A DNA stretch of 46,782 nucleotides from Gammaproteobacteria bacterium (GTDB taxonomy: Bacteria; Pseudomonadota; Gammaproteobacteria; Steroidobacterales; JABDMI01). Shown piece by piece: positions 24,423 through 32,272 of this stretch; the first letter of the stretch is position 1; every line of letters starts with the position of its first letter. The notes beneath the pieces were generated by a model that was given only the letters and a program-made list of their open reading frames with translations, had not been told where the DNA came from and ran no database searches. A program made the position numbers and the translations under genes. The stretch covers positions 1 through 46,782 of the forward strand of contig JABDMI010000041.1 in the NCBI GenBank assembly GCA_013001575.1, in the 5' to 3' direction.

Positions 24423-25041
24423 GCCATATTTTGAGACGAGTTTTGCAACGCGGAGGTTTGTTTGTTTTTTTTTGGCTCTGCTCGGCAGTGCGTGTGCAAT
24501 GCATTCGAGCGAGCATCAGATTGAACAAACAGCGGACCGAACGGTTTCTGATAAGCCGATTACGTTGAACGATCAGCAACCGAACTGGTATGCATCTTAT
24601 CTGGAGTTTTTCACACACAATAATGGCTGTTGGAAAACCAGTAATGCAAAATTCCAGAATGAGAATGAAAAAGCCGAGGCTTATGGAAACACTTGGGAAT
24701 ACGCAATTGGCAAAAATGGCAAACGCGGTCGCTTATTTGGCTGGGAGCAAGGAGTGCAAACCCCGGACTTTTGGGAATTCCGTTTGTTTTGGGACGGCGC
24801 AAGCGGCCAGGTTGTCACCCAGCAATTTGGACACAATGGAATTGTGGGGCAGGGCAGCTTGATTCAGACTGACATGGGCGTGTATCAACAAGAGCAAACC
24901 TTTAGTCTGCCCGACGGGCGTCAATGGCAAGATCGCCATCGTATCGAGATGCTGGATCAGGCCTATCGCACCACGTCGTTTGAGCTGATGAACCAGCAAT
25001 GGGTCGAGAAGCGTTCTTACCTCTGGAAGCCGTGTCAGTAG
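24419..25041 (+). CDS. Secreted or lipoprotein-like hypothetical, N-terminus out of frame at a T9 run
   Basis: The body is open from 24472 to 25041 (QPNWYASYLEFF, NNGCWKTSN, DFWEFRLFWDG, YQQEQTFSLPDGRQW); no family recognised, predicted beta-rich. In its frame the sequence upstream lacks a start, whereas a TTG at 24419, coupled to the previous stop as TTGA, begins SHILRRVLQRGGLFVFF and runs into a T9 tract (24465-24473). One extra T joins this to LALLGSACAM, giving a proper signal peptide. So expression depends on tract length: phase variation, decay or sequencing error. Confidence 0.6.
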
Positions 25042-25078
25042 GAACGTGTCAGTCGAGATATAAAATTAGAAATTTAAG

Positions 25079-25402
25079 TTAACTAATTTCAGGGTTGCAG
25101 AAAATATCGTACAAAGTTGCGATGATGCGAGACGCTTCCGGGCTGTCGATGGAGTAATAAATAGTCTGGGCCACACGCCGGGTTTTCACGAGACCTTCTT
25201 TGCGCATCCGCGCCAGATGCTGTGACAAGGGAGATTGTTGAATGTCCAGCATTTCAGCCAACTGACTGACCGAGTGCTCGCCATCATTTAATTGACACAA
25301 GATCATTAAGCGATCTCTATGCGATAGAGTTTTTAATAATCGAGATGCTGTGTCGGCCGCTTTCAGCATTACATCAGGGCTGACCAATGTTTCAGTTGTC
25401 AT
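25079..25402 (-). CDS. ArsR-family repressor, BigR/SqrR-like
   Basis: 107 residues, winged helix. HTH at about 45-70: SVSQLAEMLDIQQSPLSQHLARM. It lacks the ELCVCDL metal site of ArsR. It has two cysteines, Cys36 in LMILCQL and Cys102 in DIFCNPE, at the positions of the persulfide-sensing pair of BigR/SqrR, whose disulfide or tetrasulfide formation releases DNA. Probably senses reactive sulfur or oxidants. Nothing sulfur-related is next to it; its targets are likely elsewhere or include itself. An inverted repeat lies 37 bases upstream. Confidence 0.8.
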   Translation of the reverse strand: MTTETLVSPDVMLKAADTASRLLKTLSHRDRLMILCQLNDGEHSVSQLAEMLDIQQSPLSQHLARMRKEGLVKTRRVAQTIYYSIDSPEASRIIATLYDIFCNPEIS

Positions 25403-25438
25403 GGTGTCTTGCTTCTTTATCTATAAGTAATATTAAAC

Positions 25439-25484
25439 GAGAATTAACACTTCTGATTTACAAAACCGAAGAGTGTTGGTTCTC
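25439..25484. promoter_or_regulatory. Inverted repeat upstream of the ArsR-like gene
   Basis: GAGAATTAACACT (25439-25451) and AGTGTTGGTTCTC (25472-25484) pair at 11 of 13 positions, with 20 bases between. The arrangement (33 bases between centres, about three helical turns) could be two half-operators or a hairpin. It lies between the repressor start and the rest of a 445-base AT-rich gap. Confidence 0.45.
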
Positions 25485-25788
25485 TTATACGCGTACTTTC
25501 AGTATAACAAAAAAGTGTATGTAACAATAATGTGTCATGCATAAGTCTCTGTAAATTAAAAACAATTCTAGGTAATTTAGTAGCTCTATCCGCAATTACG
25601 TAAGTTTAATAAAAAGACACAAAGCACTCATAAGTTATTGAAATAATTGGCTTATACAATTTAATTGTCTCGGGTATTGTTCTAAAAGCGAAACACATTT
25701 TTGTCAATTTCCTATATCTGGATCGGGTCACTCTGGCATCGCATTAATATATTCCATTAATTCATAGACCTACGCTAAAACATTTTTT
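25485..25788. other. AT-rich intergenic region without a gene
   Basis: About 300 bases, very AT-rich, with no supportable frame. It lies upstream of the sigma-54 promoter, where enhancer sites for a bacterial enhancer-binding protein would be expected. I see no repeated palindrome that I would name as such a site. Confidence 0.6.
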
Positions 25789-25805
25789 TTGGCATGAAAG
25801 TTGCA
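25789..25805 (+). promoter_or_regulatory. Sigma-54 promoter
   Basis: TTGGCATGAAAGTTGCA: the -24 element TTGGCATG and the -12 element TTGCA, with the GG and GC dinucleotides exactly 10 bases apart. It lies 84 bases before the ATG of the large repeat protein, reading the same way. One mismatch to the consensus TTGGCACG-N4-TTGCA. Confidence 0.75.
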
Positions 25806-25888
25806 TTGATTTTAGTGATGCTGGAGTTTATTAATTACGAATTTATTGTAAATATGCACTTACGCAAAAACTGACAGAGGACAAGTCA

Positions 25889-28800
25889 ATGAAAGATTCT
25901 ATGCGGGAAGGTCACATGGGTCAGACTGGGCAAATCATTCTCAATCTATTTTTTACAATTTTATTTACAACCCTGTTCATGGGGTTCAGCCAGATCAGTT
26001 TGGCAACCGATGACATCGTATTCAATTTAGACGCACAAGGGCCAGACGATGTGCCGAATCAATCCGATATCTCACAGAGCGGCTTCTCGGACACTCATTT
26101 GGTAGCTCCGTTCGATCCATATGATTCTGCATACTACGATGTCTCTTGGACATTTGATGATACCGACAGAACCGGTGCAAATTCGGCCGATGCCTGTGCA
26201 TTTTTCGATTCCGATGATGCCGGCGGATTTGCTGATTTTGCCATGTGTGCATCCTTTCAGGAAAATGATGCTCAAACCGGCCTGGAGCTGGTCGAAGTTA
26301 AGCTCTTTGATTGTAAAAACAGTGAGCCAAAACCCGACGAAGGGGCACGATGCCCGTTTACTGGTGGAGGCGGTGATGGTTCTAATGGAGTGATCGCAAG
26401 TGGAACAGCACCTTTTGCTGACCCTAATATAGGAACATTGAACAATAATCCCAATTACGACTCTTTTTGTGTTTTAAATGTCAATGTGCCCGATCCGTTT
26501 GCAGGTGTACCAGGTCGTGAAGGCGAGCAAAATCCATTCTTAGATGACGAAGTTGAATGCATTGTTTTTGTGGACGAGATGGTCGAACTAGATACTGATA
26601 TGCCAAGTGGTATTGAACTCAGCAATGTCTGCAGCTTTACCTCTCTGGATCCCAACTCCGAGCGTAAAGACTGTATTGATATTCCTTCTACCTTGACCAT
26701 CGTTAAGCAATTGGACAATGGAGCTGATGATATCTTTAATTTTAATTTATCTGAACAACCAGACCCAATTACAATAACTACGGTAAATGGTGAGGGTACG
26801 AGTGGTGTACTTACCTTATCGGAAGGTGCCTACAACCTGACTGAAGATTTAACCGGCAATGATGAATGGGAACTTTTGAGTGCTGTGTGTGTAAATGATG
26901 ATGATGAAGTAACTGATTTATTGTCAACAAATGGCGAATTAACGCTAGACAGTAAAGAGAGTGAGGTGTGTACATTCACCAATTCGTTAATTCCGGATCC
27001 TATGATCAAGATTGTAAAAACCGGCATTAAACTGGATGCTGGCGATGGTGATGATGCAGGTGACAGGTTCAAATATGACTTTACGGTCACTAATATCGGT
27101 AACGTGACATTGAATCCGGTGTCAGTTGCTGACCCATTAATTAACAATCAATCGGATCAGAATGTTGTTAGCATTGATTGTTTTACAGATCCCGCGACAG
27201 ATCCCGTAATGTTAGCCCCCAATCCCGATAATCCGAATACGCCCCCTTATCTGGATGGCGATTCAGCAAATTGCACTGCGACTTATCTTTTGACTCAAAC
27301 TGATCTAGACGATAATGGTAATGGAGTCCCTCCTGACGGTAAAATTTATAATACGGCGACAGCAAGTGGTACGGATCCTGACAATACAGTTGTAACAGAC
27401 ATGGATGATCACATGATCCCGATCGAGCAAACTCCTCTAATGTCCGTGGTGAAATTGTCTGTAACCAAAAGCTTAAATGATGTTGTACCTAAAATAGTGA
27501 CTTATGATTACACGGTAAGTAATGACGGTAATGTGACCCTGACCGGTGTGGGTATCGATGACGATAATGATAATGATGATGCAAGTTGTACGTCAAACAC
27601 GATCGCGGTGGGTGGCAGCACAAGTTGTACGGCAACACATACCTTCACTCAAGCCGAATTAGATGCCAACGGTTCACCAACAGCTGACAGTGGTGTCTTA
27701 TTTAATAAAGTGACCGCATTCAGTAATGAAGCACCCGATGCATTTGATGATTTGAGCATTCCGATCATTTCAATTTTCCTCACCAAGGAACTTAAAAACT
27801 TCACTAATGTGGATGGAAGCGTTGATACCAATAACGATCCAACCATCACATTGGGTGATATTTTGTTCTATAAATTTACCGTCACCAATACCGGTAATTT
27901 GGAATTGACTCCTAGTGGTACGGTTTTTGTTGAAGACCTGACTTTTGCATTAACCGTTACATGTAATGCTGCAGTCTTGGCACCGGGAGCAAGCACTGAT
28001 TGTGAAACCACTAACGGGCATGAAGTGACACTCGCTGAAGCCAATGCCGGGCAGGTATTTAATGAAGCCATTGCACGTGGTAAAGATGAATTCGGTCTGA
28101 TTGTTACTCACACAACACCAGTAGTCATTACCCCGGTTGATGCCGATCCATCAATTGAAATTGTAAAATCGACTAACGGTGTCAGCGCCAGTGATCCTAC
28201 TGCCGGTGATGCTCCTATTATTGCCATTGGAGGCCAGGTTAACTGGACCTATAAGGTGACCAATACGGGTAATGTGACCATTTCAGATATAGACGTTACT
28301 GATGACCAGGGTGTGAGTGTTACCTGTCCAGGAACAACTTTAGAGCCCGATGAAATGATGACCTGCATCGCATCTGGAACGGCTGACAACCTGTTGACTA
28401 CATCGTTCACAACTATGCAAGGATTATGTGGAATTCATCCAATGACACCATTGTACGAAAATACGGGTACCGCTACGGGAACTGTTACAAACGGTACATT
28501 AGAACCAGACAGTGATCTGAGTCATTACTGTAATCCACAAATCGCCGAATTGACGTTGCTGAAAACGGTGATTAAGGATAATGGTGGTATAGCTTTGGAT
28601 ACTGACTTCACTTTAACAGCCACTGGACCGACTATAAGCTCAGGTGTTGAGGGTGATTCGTCTATTACAGATGCAACTGTAGTTATAGGTAACTATGTAT
28701 TGAGTGAAAGCAGTGTGTCTAACTACACCTATGAGAGTCTGTCTTGTGCCAATGCAACAGCTGGTGGTACGGATGTCAGTGGTGTAAGCAAAGCGAGTCC

Positions 28801-29956
28801 AGATCTCTTGTTATATACAACTGATGATGTGACCTGTACCTTCACCAACAGCGACGATGCACCGAAATTGACCTTAGTCAAAGTAGTTGAAAATGGCGCT
28901 AATCCTGGTGGAACTGCTCTTGCAAACGACTGGACGCTGACGGCAACCGGCCCAACCGGATTCTCGGGTATGACCGGCGTCATGAGTAATGCGAGCTTCG
29001 ACCAAGGCAGCTACGATCTGTCCGAGTCCGGTCCCGATGGCTATGTGGCCAGTGACTGGGTCTGCTCGGGTGGTCAGGTCGACGGCGACACGGTCAGTGT
29101 CGGATTAGGAGATGACATCACCTGTACTATCACGAATACGGCCAAAGGCATGGTGATGGTCAATAAAACTTCATCAGGTCAACCTGCTGCAGGATTTAAC
29201 TTCGAGATCAGACAGGGCGCGTCGATATCAGCTGAGGGTAACGTTCTCGCCAGTGACACGACTGATGCAAATGGCGAGGCCGACTTTGGTGGTCTGAAAC
29301 TAGTACCGGGAACCTACCAATTATGCGAAACCGGCATGATGCCTGGCTGGAGCAATACGATCGACGGCTTCACGCCACTCGGCGCAACGCCGGAGGGTGG
29401 TGATAACAGTACCGAGTGCATCGACTTTGAGTTAAGCGTCGGTGAGACTGAGGTGTTTAATGTCAATAACATACCGCCACCTGAAGGTGACGCACGCACG
29501 ATTGGTTTCTGGAAAAACTGGACTTCGTGTGACGGTAATGGCAATCAGGATGCCGTTCTCGATGCCAACCTTTCAGTAACACTAGGGCTTGGCATTCAGA
29601 ACTCGATTTATGTTGTTGACACTTGCCCGATTGCGGTCGATCTTCTCGATAAACGTAAAGTCAAAAATGAGGATGTGGTTAGGGATGGCAAGAAATCAGC
29701 AGGTGATCCGATCTACAACATGGTCGCTCAGCTGGTAGCGGCGAAGCTCAATATCAATGCTACGGCAGGCACCTGTCAGGCGCTAATAGATGCGATCGAT
29801 GCAGCTGATGCGCTCTTGGATGAAGTTGGATTTGATGGCAATCAAACCTACAAACCCAAAGGGAAAAATAAGGGCGCTATGGTCGCCGGCATTGAAGAGG
29901 CTAATTACTTAGGAGGTATACTCGACGCATACAACAACAATGTGTTGTGTAATTAG
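25889..29956 (+). CDS. Large secreted repeat protein with DUF11-like and prealbumin-like domains
   Basis: 1355 residues, AGAGGAC ribosome site. Hydrophobic segment at about 16-40, likely Sec signal with cleavage near SLA. Then an Asp-rich N-terminal domain (about 45-265), a prealbumin/SpaA-like domain (about 268-370), four DUF11/DUF7507-type repeats (about 375-515, 520-625, 630-755, 760-890; each opens like IVKTG or VTKSL and contains VTNTGNV), three more prealbumin-like domains (about 893-985, 988-1080, 1085-1180) and a C-terminal domain (1183-1355) starting RTIGFWKNW. A surface or secreted structural/adhesive protein is likely. No LPXTG or PEP-CTERM signal. GC rises sharply from about position 28920. 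Confidence 0.85.
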   Translation: MKDSMREGHMGQTGQIILNLFFTILFTTLFMGFSQISLATDDIVFNLDAQGPDDVPNQSDISQSGFSDTHLVAPFDPYDSAYYDVSWTFDDTDRTGANSADACAFFDSDDAGGFADFAMCASFQENDAQTGLELVEVKLFDCKNSEPKPDEGARCPFTGGGGDGSNGVIASGTAPFADPNIGTLNNNPNYDSFCVLNVNVPDPFAGVPGREGEQNPFLDDEVECIVFVDEMVELDTDMPSGIELSNVCSFTSLDPNSERKDCIDIPSTLTIVKQLDNGADDIFNFNLSEQPDPITITTVNGEGTSGVLTLSEGAYNLTEDLTGNDEWELLSAVCVNDDDEVTDLLSTNGELTLDSKESEVCTFTNSLIPDPMIKIVKTGIKLDAGDGDDAGDRFKYDFTVTNIGNVTLNPVSVADPLINNQSDQNVVSIDCFTDPATDPVMLAPNPDNPNTPPYLDGDSANCTATYLLTQTDLDDNGNGVPPDGKIYNTATASGTDPDNTVVTDMDDHMIPIEQTPLMSVVKLSVTKSLNDVVPKIVTYDYTVSNDGNVTLTGVGIDDDNDNDDASCTSNTIAVGGSTSCTATHTFTQAELDANGSPTADSGVLFNKVTAFSNEAPDAFDDLSIPIISIFLTKELKNFTNVDGSVDTNNDPTITLGDILFYKFTVTNTGNLELTPSGTVFVEDLTFALTVTCNAAVLAPGASTDCETTNGHEVTLAEANAGQVFNEAIARGKDEFGLIVTHTTPVVITPVDADPSIEIVKSTNGVSASDPTAGDAPIIAIGGQVNWTYKVTNTGNVTISDIDVTDDQGVSVTCPGTTLEPDEMMTCIASGTADNLLTTSFTTMQGLCGIHPMTPLYENTGTATGTVTNGTLEPDSDLSHYCNPQIAELTLLKTVIKDNGGIALDTDFTLTATGPTISSGVEGDSSITDATVVIGNYVLSESSVSNYTYESLSCANATAGGTDVSGVSKASPDLLLYTTDDVTCTFTNSDDAPKLTLVKVVENGANPGGTALANDWTLTATGPTGFSGMTGVMSNASFDQGSYDLSESGPDGYVASDWVCSGGQVDGDTVSVGLGDDITCTITNTAKGMVMVNKTSSGQPAAGFNFEIRQGASISAEGNVLASDTTDANGEADFGGLKLVPGTYQLCETGMMPGWSNTIDGFTPLGATPEGGDNSTECIDFELSVGETEVFNVNNIPPPEGDARTIGFWKNWTSCDGNGNQDAVLDANLSVTLGLGIQNSIYVVDTCPIAVDLLDKRKVKNEDVVRDGKKSAGDPIYNMVAQLVAAKLNINATAGTCQALIDAIDAADALLDEVGFDGNQTYKPKGKNKGAMVAGIEEANYLGGILDAYNNNVLCN

Positions 29957-29987
29957 CGCATTCGATTATTTAATTGATAAATATAGG

Positions 29988-30017
29988 CGAGCCCTAGATT
30001 CTTAGGGCTCGTTTTTT
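29988..30017 (+). terminator. Intrinsic terminator
   Basis: CGAGCCCTA, six bases, TAGGGCTCG, then six T. Strong hairpin ending the repeat-protein transcript. Confidence 0.95.
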
Positions 30018-30076
30018 ATTTTGTTAAACATTTATATCAGAATTATGAAAAGAGCAATGACTGCTTAATCAGCGAA

Positions 30077-30095
30077 ATAAATTTCAGAAATTTAT
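30077..30095. repeat. Perfect 19-base palindrome
   Basis: ATAAATTTC-A-GAAATTTAT, 9-bp arms around one base. Located about 130 bases before the hydrolase gene in an AT-rich gap; it could be an operator. Confidence 0.4.
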
Positions 30096-30223
30096 ATTTG
30101 TGATTTTTTATGAGTATTTTCTGATCTGGAAAATTCCTAAATAATAAATTACTATGTCATCATTCTTTAATAAGAGTTTTTTCAGTTACAATGCACGCTC
30201 TTTTAGAAATGAATTGAAAACCA

Positions 30224-31114
30224 ATGCCTACAGCCACAATAAATAACATCGAGCTAGCCTATGAGGTCAAAGGCGACCTGAATAAGCCGGTCATACTCTT
30301 GATCCACGGCCTGAGTATGTCCATCCCGGCCTGGCCGCCGGCCTTTTTACGCGCTTTGCGCGATGCCGGTTTCACATTGCTTTTGTTTGATAATCGCGAC
30401 ATGGGGCATTCGCAAAAATTCACTGCAGCGGGGGTGCCCAATTTCGCCTGGCAGTTATTGAAAAGTAAAATGGGACTACCGGTCAAAACGGTGTATTCCC
30501 TCAAGGATATGTCGGATGATGCCTGTGCCTTGCTGGAACATTTGCAGATTGACAAAGCGCATGTGCTGGGGGTGTCCATGGGCGGCATGATCGCACAACA
30601 AATGGCCATCGATCATCCAGAGAAACTCTTGAGTCTGACCTCGATCATGTCAACCACGGGTAAGCGCGGTTTGCCCGGTCCGAAAAAAGAAGTCGTCACC
30701 CATTTTATGAGTAGGCCCGAATCCAGTTCGTTTGCAGACAGACTGAAATTCTCGATTCGTACCTGGGAATTAATAGGTAGTCCGGATTACCCGATTGACC
30801 CCGAGGTTACCGAGATGTTTGTGAAAAATTTACTCGAGCGCGGCATGCCACGTGACGGAACCGCCCGACAAATGCTGGCCATCGCGGCCTCCACCAAACG
30901 CCGTAAAGGCCTGGAGCAAGTGGATATTCCCAGTCTGGTTATTCATGGCAAAGATGATCCGCTGGTGCGGGTTGAGTGCGGCATCGATACCGCCGATGCC
31001 ATTCCGAATGCCCGCTTGGAGCTTGTTGACGGCATGGGACACGACCTGCCACAGGAATTGATCCCGCGTATCTCAAACCTGATTGTCGAGCATGTGACAA
31101 ACGTATCGGTCTGA
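30224..31114 (+). CDS. Alpha/beta hydrolase
   Basis: 296 residues. Oxyanion region LIHGLSMS, nucleophile elbow GVSMGGM, acid in VIHGKDDPLV and catalytic His in DGMGHDLP, so a complete triad. Closest in style to cytosolic esterases/lactone or haloalkane-type hydrolases, but the substrate cannot be told. TACAAT at about 30186-30191 is a plausible -10. Convergent with the crotonase gene, five bases away. Confidence 0.88.
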   Translation: MPTATINNIELAYEVKGDLNKPVILLIHGLSMSIPAWPPAFLRALRDAGFTLLLFDNRDMGHSQKFTAAGVPNFAWQLLKSKMGLPVKTVYSLKDMSDDACALLEHLQIDKAHVLGVSMGGMIAQQMAIDHPEKLLSLTSIMSTTGKRGLPGPKKEVVTHFMSRPESSSFADRLKFSIRTWELIGSPDYPIDPEVTEMFVKNLLERGMPRDGTARQMLAIAASTKRRKGLEQVDIPSLVIHGKDDPLVRVECGIDTADAIPNARLELVDGMGHDLPQELIPRISNLIVEHVTNVSV

Positions 31115-31119
31115 ATAGG

Positions 31120-32001
31120 CTATTTGGTGTCCCACCAGGGGTAAAATTCGGGCATGTCGGTTGAGGCTTTGGAAGTGTATTGCGGTTTGCGTTTTTCCAG
31201 AAAAGCCGCCACACCTTCTTTGCCATCCTCCAGACTTTGATAAAAAATTGCCAATGAGTCCACTTTGTGCGCGTCTAGCGGGTGGGGCTGGGCGGCATTG
31301 CGATACATCATTTGGCGGGTCAGGGCGATGGCCACCGGTGAGTGATCACTAATGCGTCGCGCAATCTTATACGCGGCTTCAAGCAAATCTTGCGGTGCGT
31401 GCACCGATTTGACAAAACGGCACTCTTTTAATTCGTCGGCGCCAATAATGTCACCGCTGTAACACCATTCCAGCGCTTGCGAGACACCCACAATACGCGG
31501 CAAGAACCAGCTGGAAGCCGCTTCGGGTGTGATGCCGATCTTGTTGAACACAAAACCGACCTTGGCTTTTTCCGAGGCCAGTCGAATGTCCATGGCACAG
31601 GCCATGGTGGCCCCGATGCCGACGGCGGCACCATTGATGGCGGCAATTACCGGCTTTTTGCACTCGTAAATTGCCAGGGTCACTTTACCGCCGGTGTCAC
31701 GCACCCCGTTCTCGATCTCCGGTTCGTGCAATCTAAAATCCATGTCGGCCATACTCGGCTTGAGGTCTTCATTCAAACCAAAAACATTTCCGTCTACGGA
31801 AAGATCCATGCCAGCACAAAATGCCTTGCCCGATCCGGTCACCACAATGGCACGTACCTCGTCATCGTCACTGGCACGCTCAAATGCATGAATCAATTCC
31901 TGCGACATCTCCACGGTAAAGGCATTCATATTATCCGGACGATGCAGGCTTAAAGTGAGAATGTGTTCATTCACGTCGTACTTAAGTGTGTTGTAGTTCA
32001 T
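31120..32001 (-). CDS. Enoyl-CoA hydratase/isomerase family protein
   Basis: 293 residues, crotonase fold. The two oxyanion-hole stretches are GSGKAFCAGMDLS and AAINGAAVGIGATMA; GITPEAASSWFLPRIVG carries the Glu typical of hydratases/isomerases. Some 30 residues longer than the average hydratase, with an insertion after the first oxyanion motif (about 70-100). Acts on acyl-CoA thioesters in fatty-acid or related degradation. Part of a loose cluster with the SDR, MaoC and thioesterase genes. Confidence 0.88.
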   Translation of the reverse strand: MNYNTLKYDVNEHILTLSLHRPDNMNAFTVEMSQELIHAFERASDDDEVRAIVVTGSGKAFCAGMDLSVDGNVFGLNEDLKPSMADMDFRLHEPEIENGVRDTGGKVTLAIYECKKPVIAAINGAAVGIGATMACAMDIRLASEKAKVGFVFNKIGITPEAASSWFLPRIVGVSQALEWCYSGDIIGADELKECRFVKSVHAPQDLLEAAYKIARRISDHSPVAIALTRQMMYRNAAQPHPLDAHKVDSLAIFYQSLEDGKEGVAAFLEKRKPQYTSKASTDMPEFYPWWDTK

Positions 32002-32051
32002 ACAAGGTCCAGGGTTGTAAATTTCTATTTAATTTTATATTTAGTTAAGTT

Positions 32052-32234
32052 TTAGTGACACGATAGCAATGCGATTCCTATGGCTTGCTCACCGGAACTG
32101 CTGTAAAACAAGTATAGCTCACCAACAGAGTCCTCGAACACGTAGGGATCGCGCAGTTCGTGCACGGCTTCACCACTTTCGCCACTTTCACACTCTTCGC
32201 CACGCAAGGAAGACTTAATACTAATAACAGTCAC
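32052..32234 (-). pseudogene. C-terminal fragment of a GH43-like beta-propeller protein
   Basis: 60 codons. Residues 25-57, ELRDPYVFEDSVGELYLFYS followed by GEQAIGIALL, look like the last blade of a five-bladed propeller of the glycosidase 43/32 type, where the DP-x-x-F and LYLFYS pattern recurs. The first 24 residues do not continue the fold and there is no room for the rest. Probably a remnant left by deletion between the crotonase and MFS genes. It might still be translated. Confidence 0.5.
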
Positions 32235-32272
32235 TTAAGAAAAGTTTTGCATAGTAACTTTAACATCAGTTG

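Noticed and set aside
29800-29956. PEP-CTERM or LPXTG anchor on the large repeat protein
   Set aside because: The C-terminus ends ILDAYNNNVLCN without a hydrophobic helix, basic tail or sorting motif.
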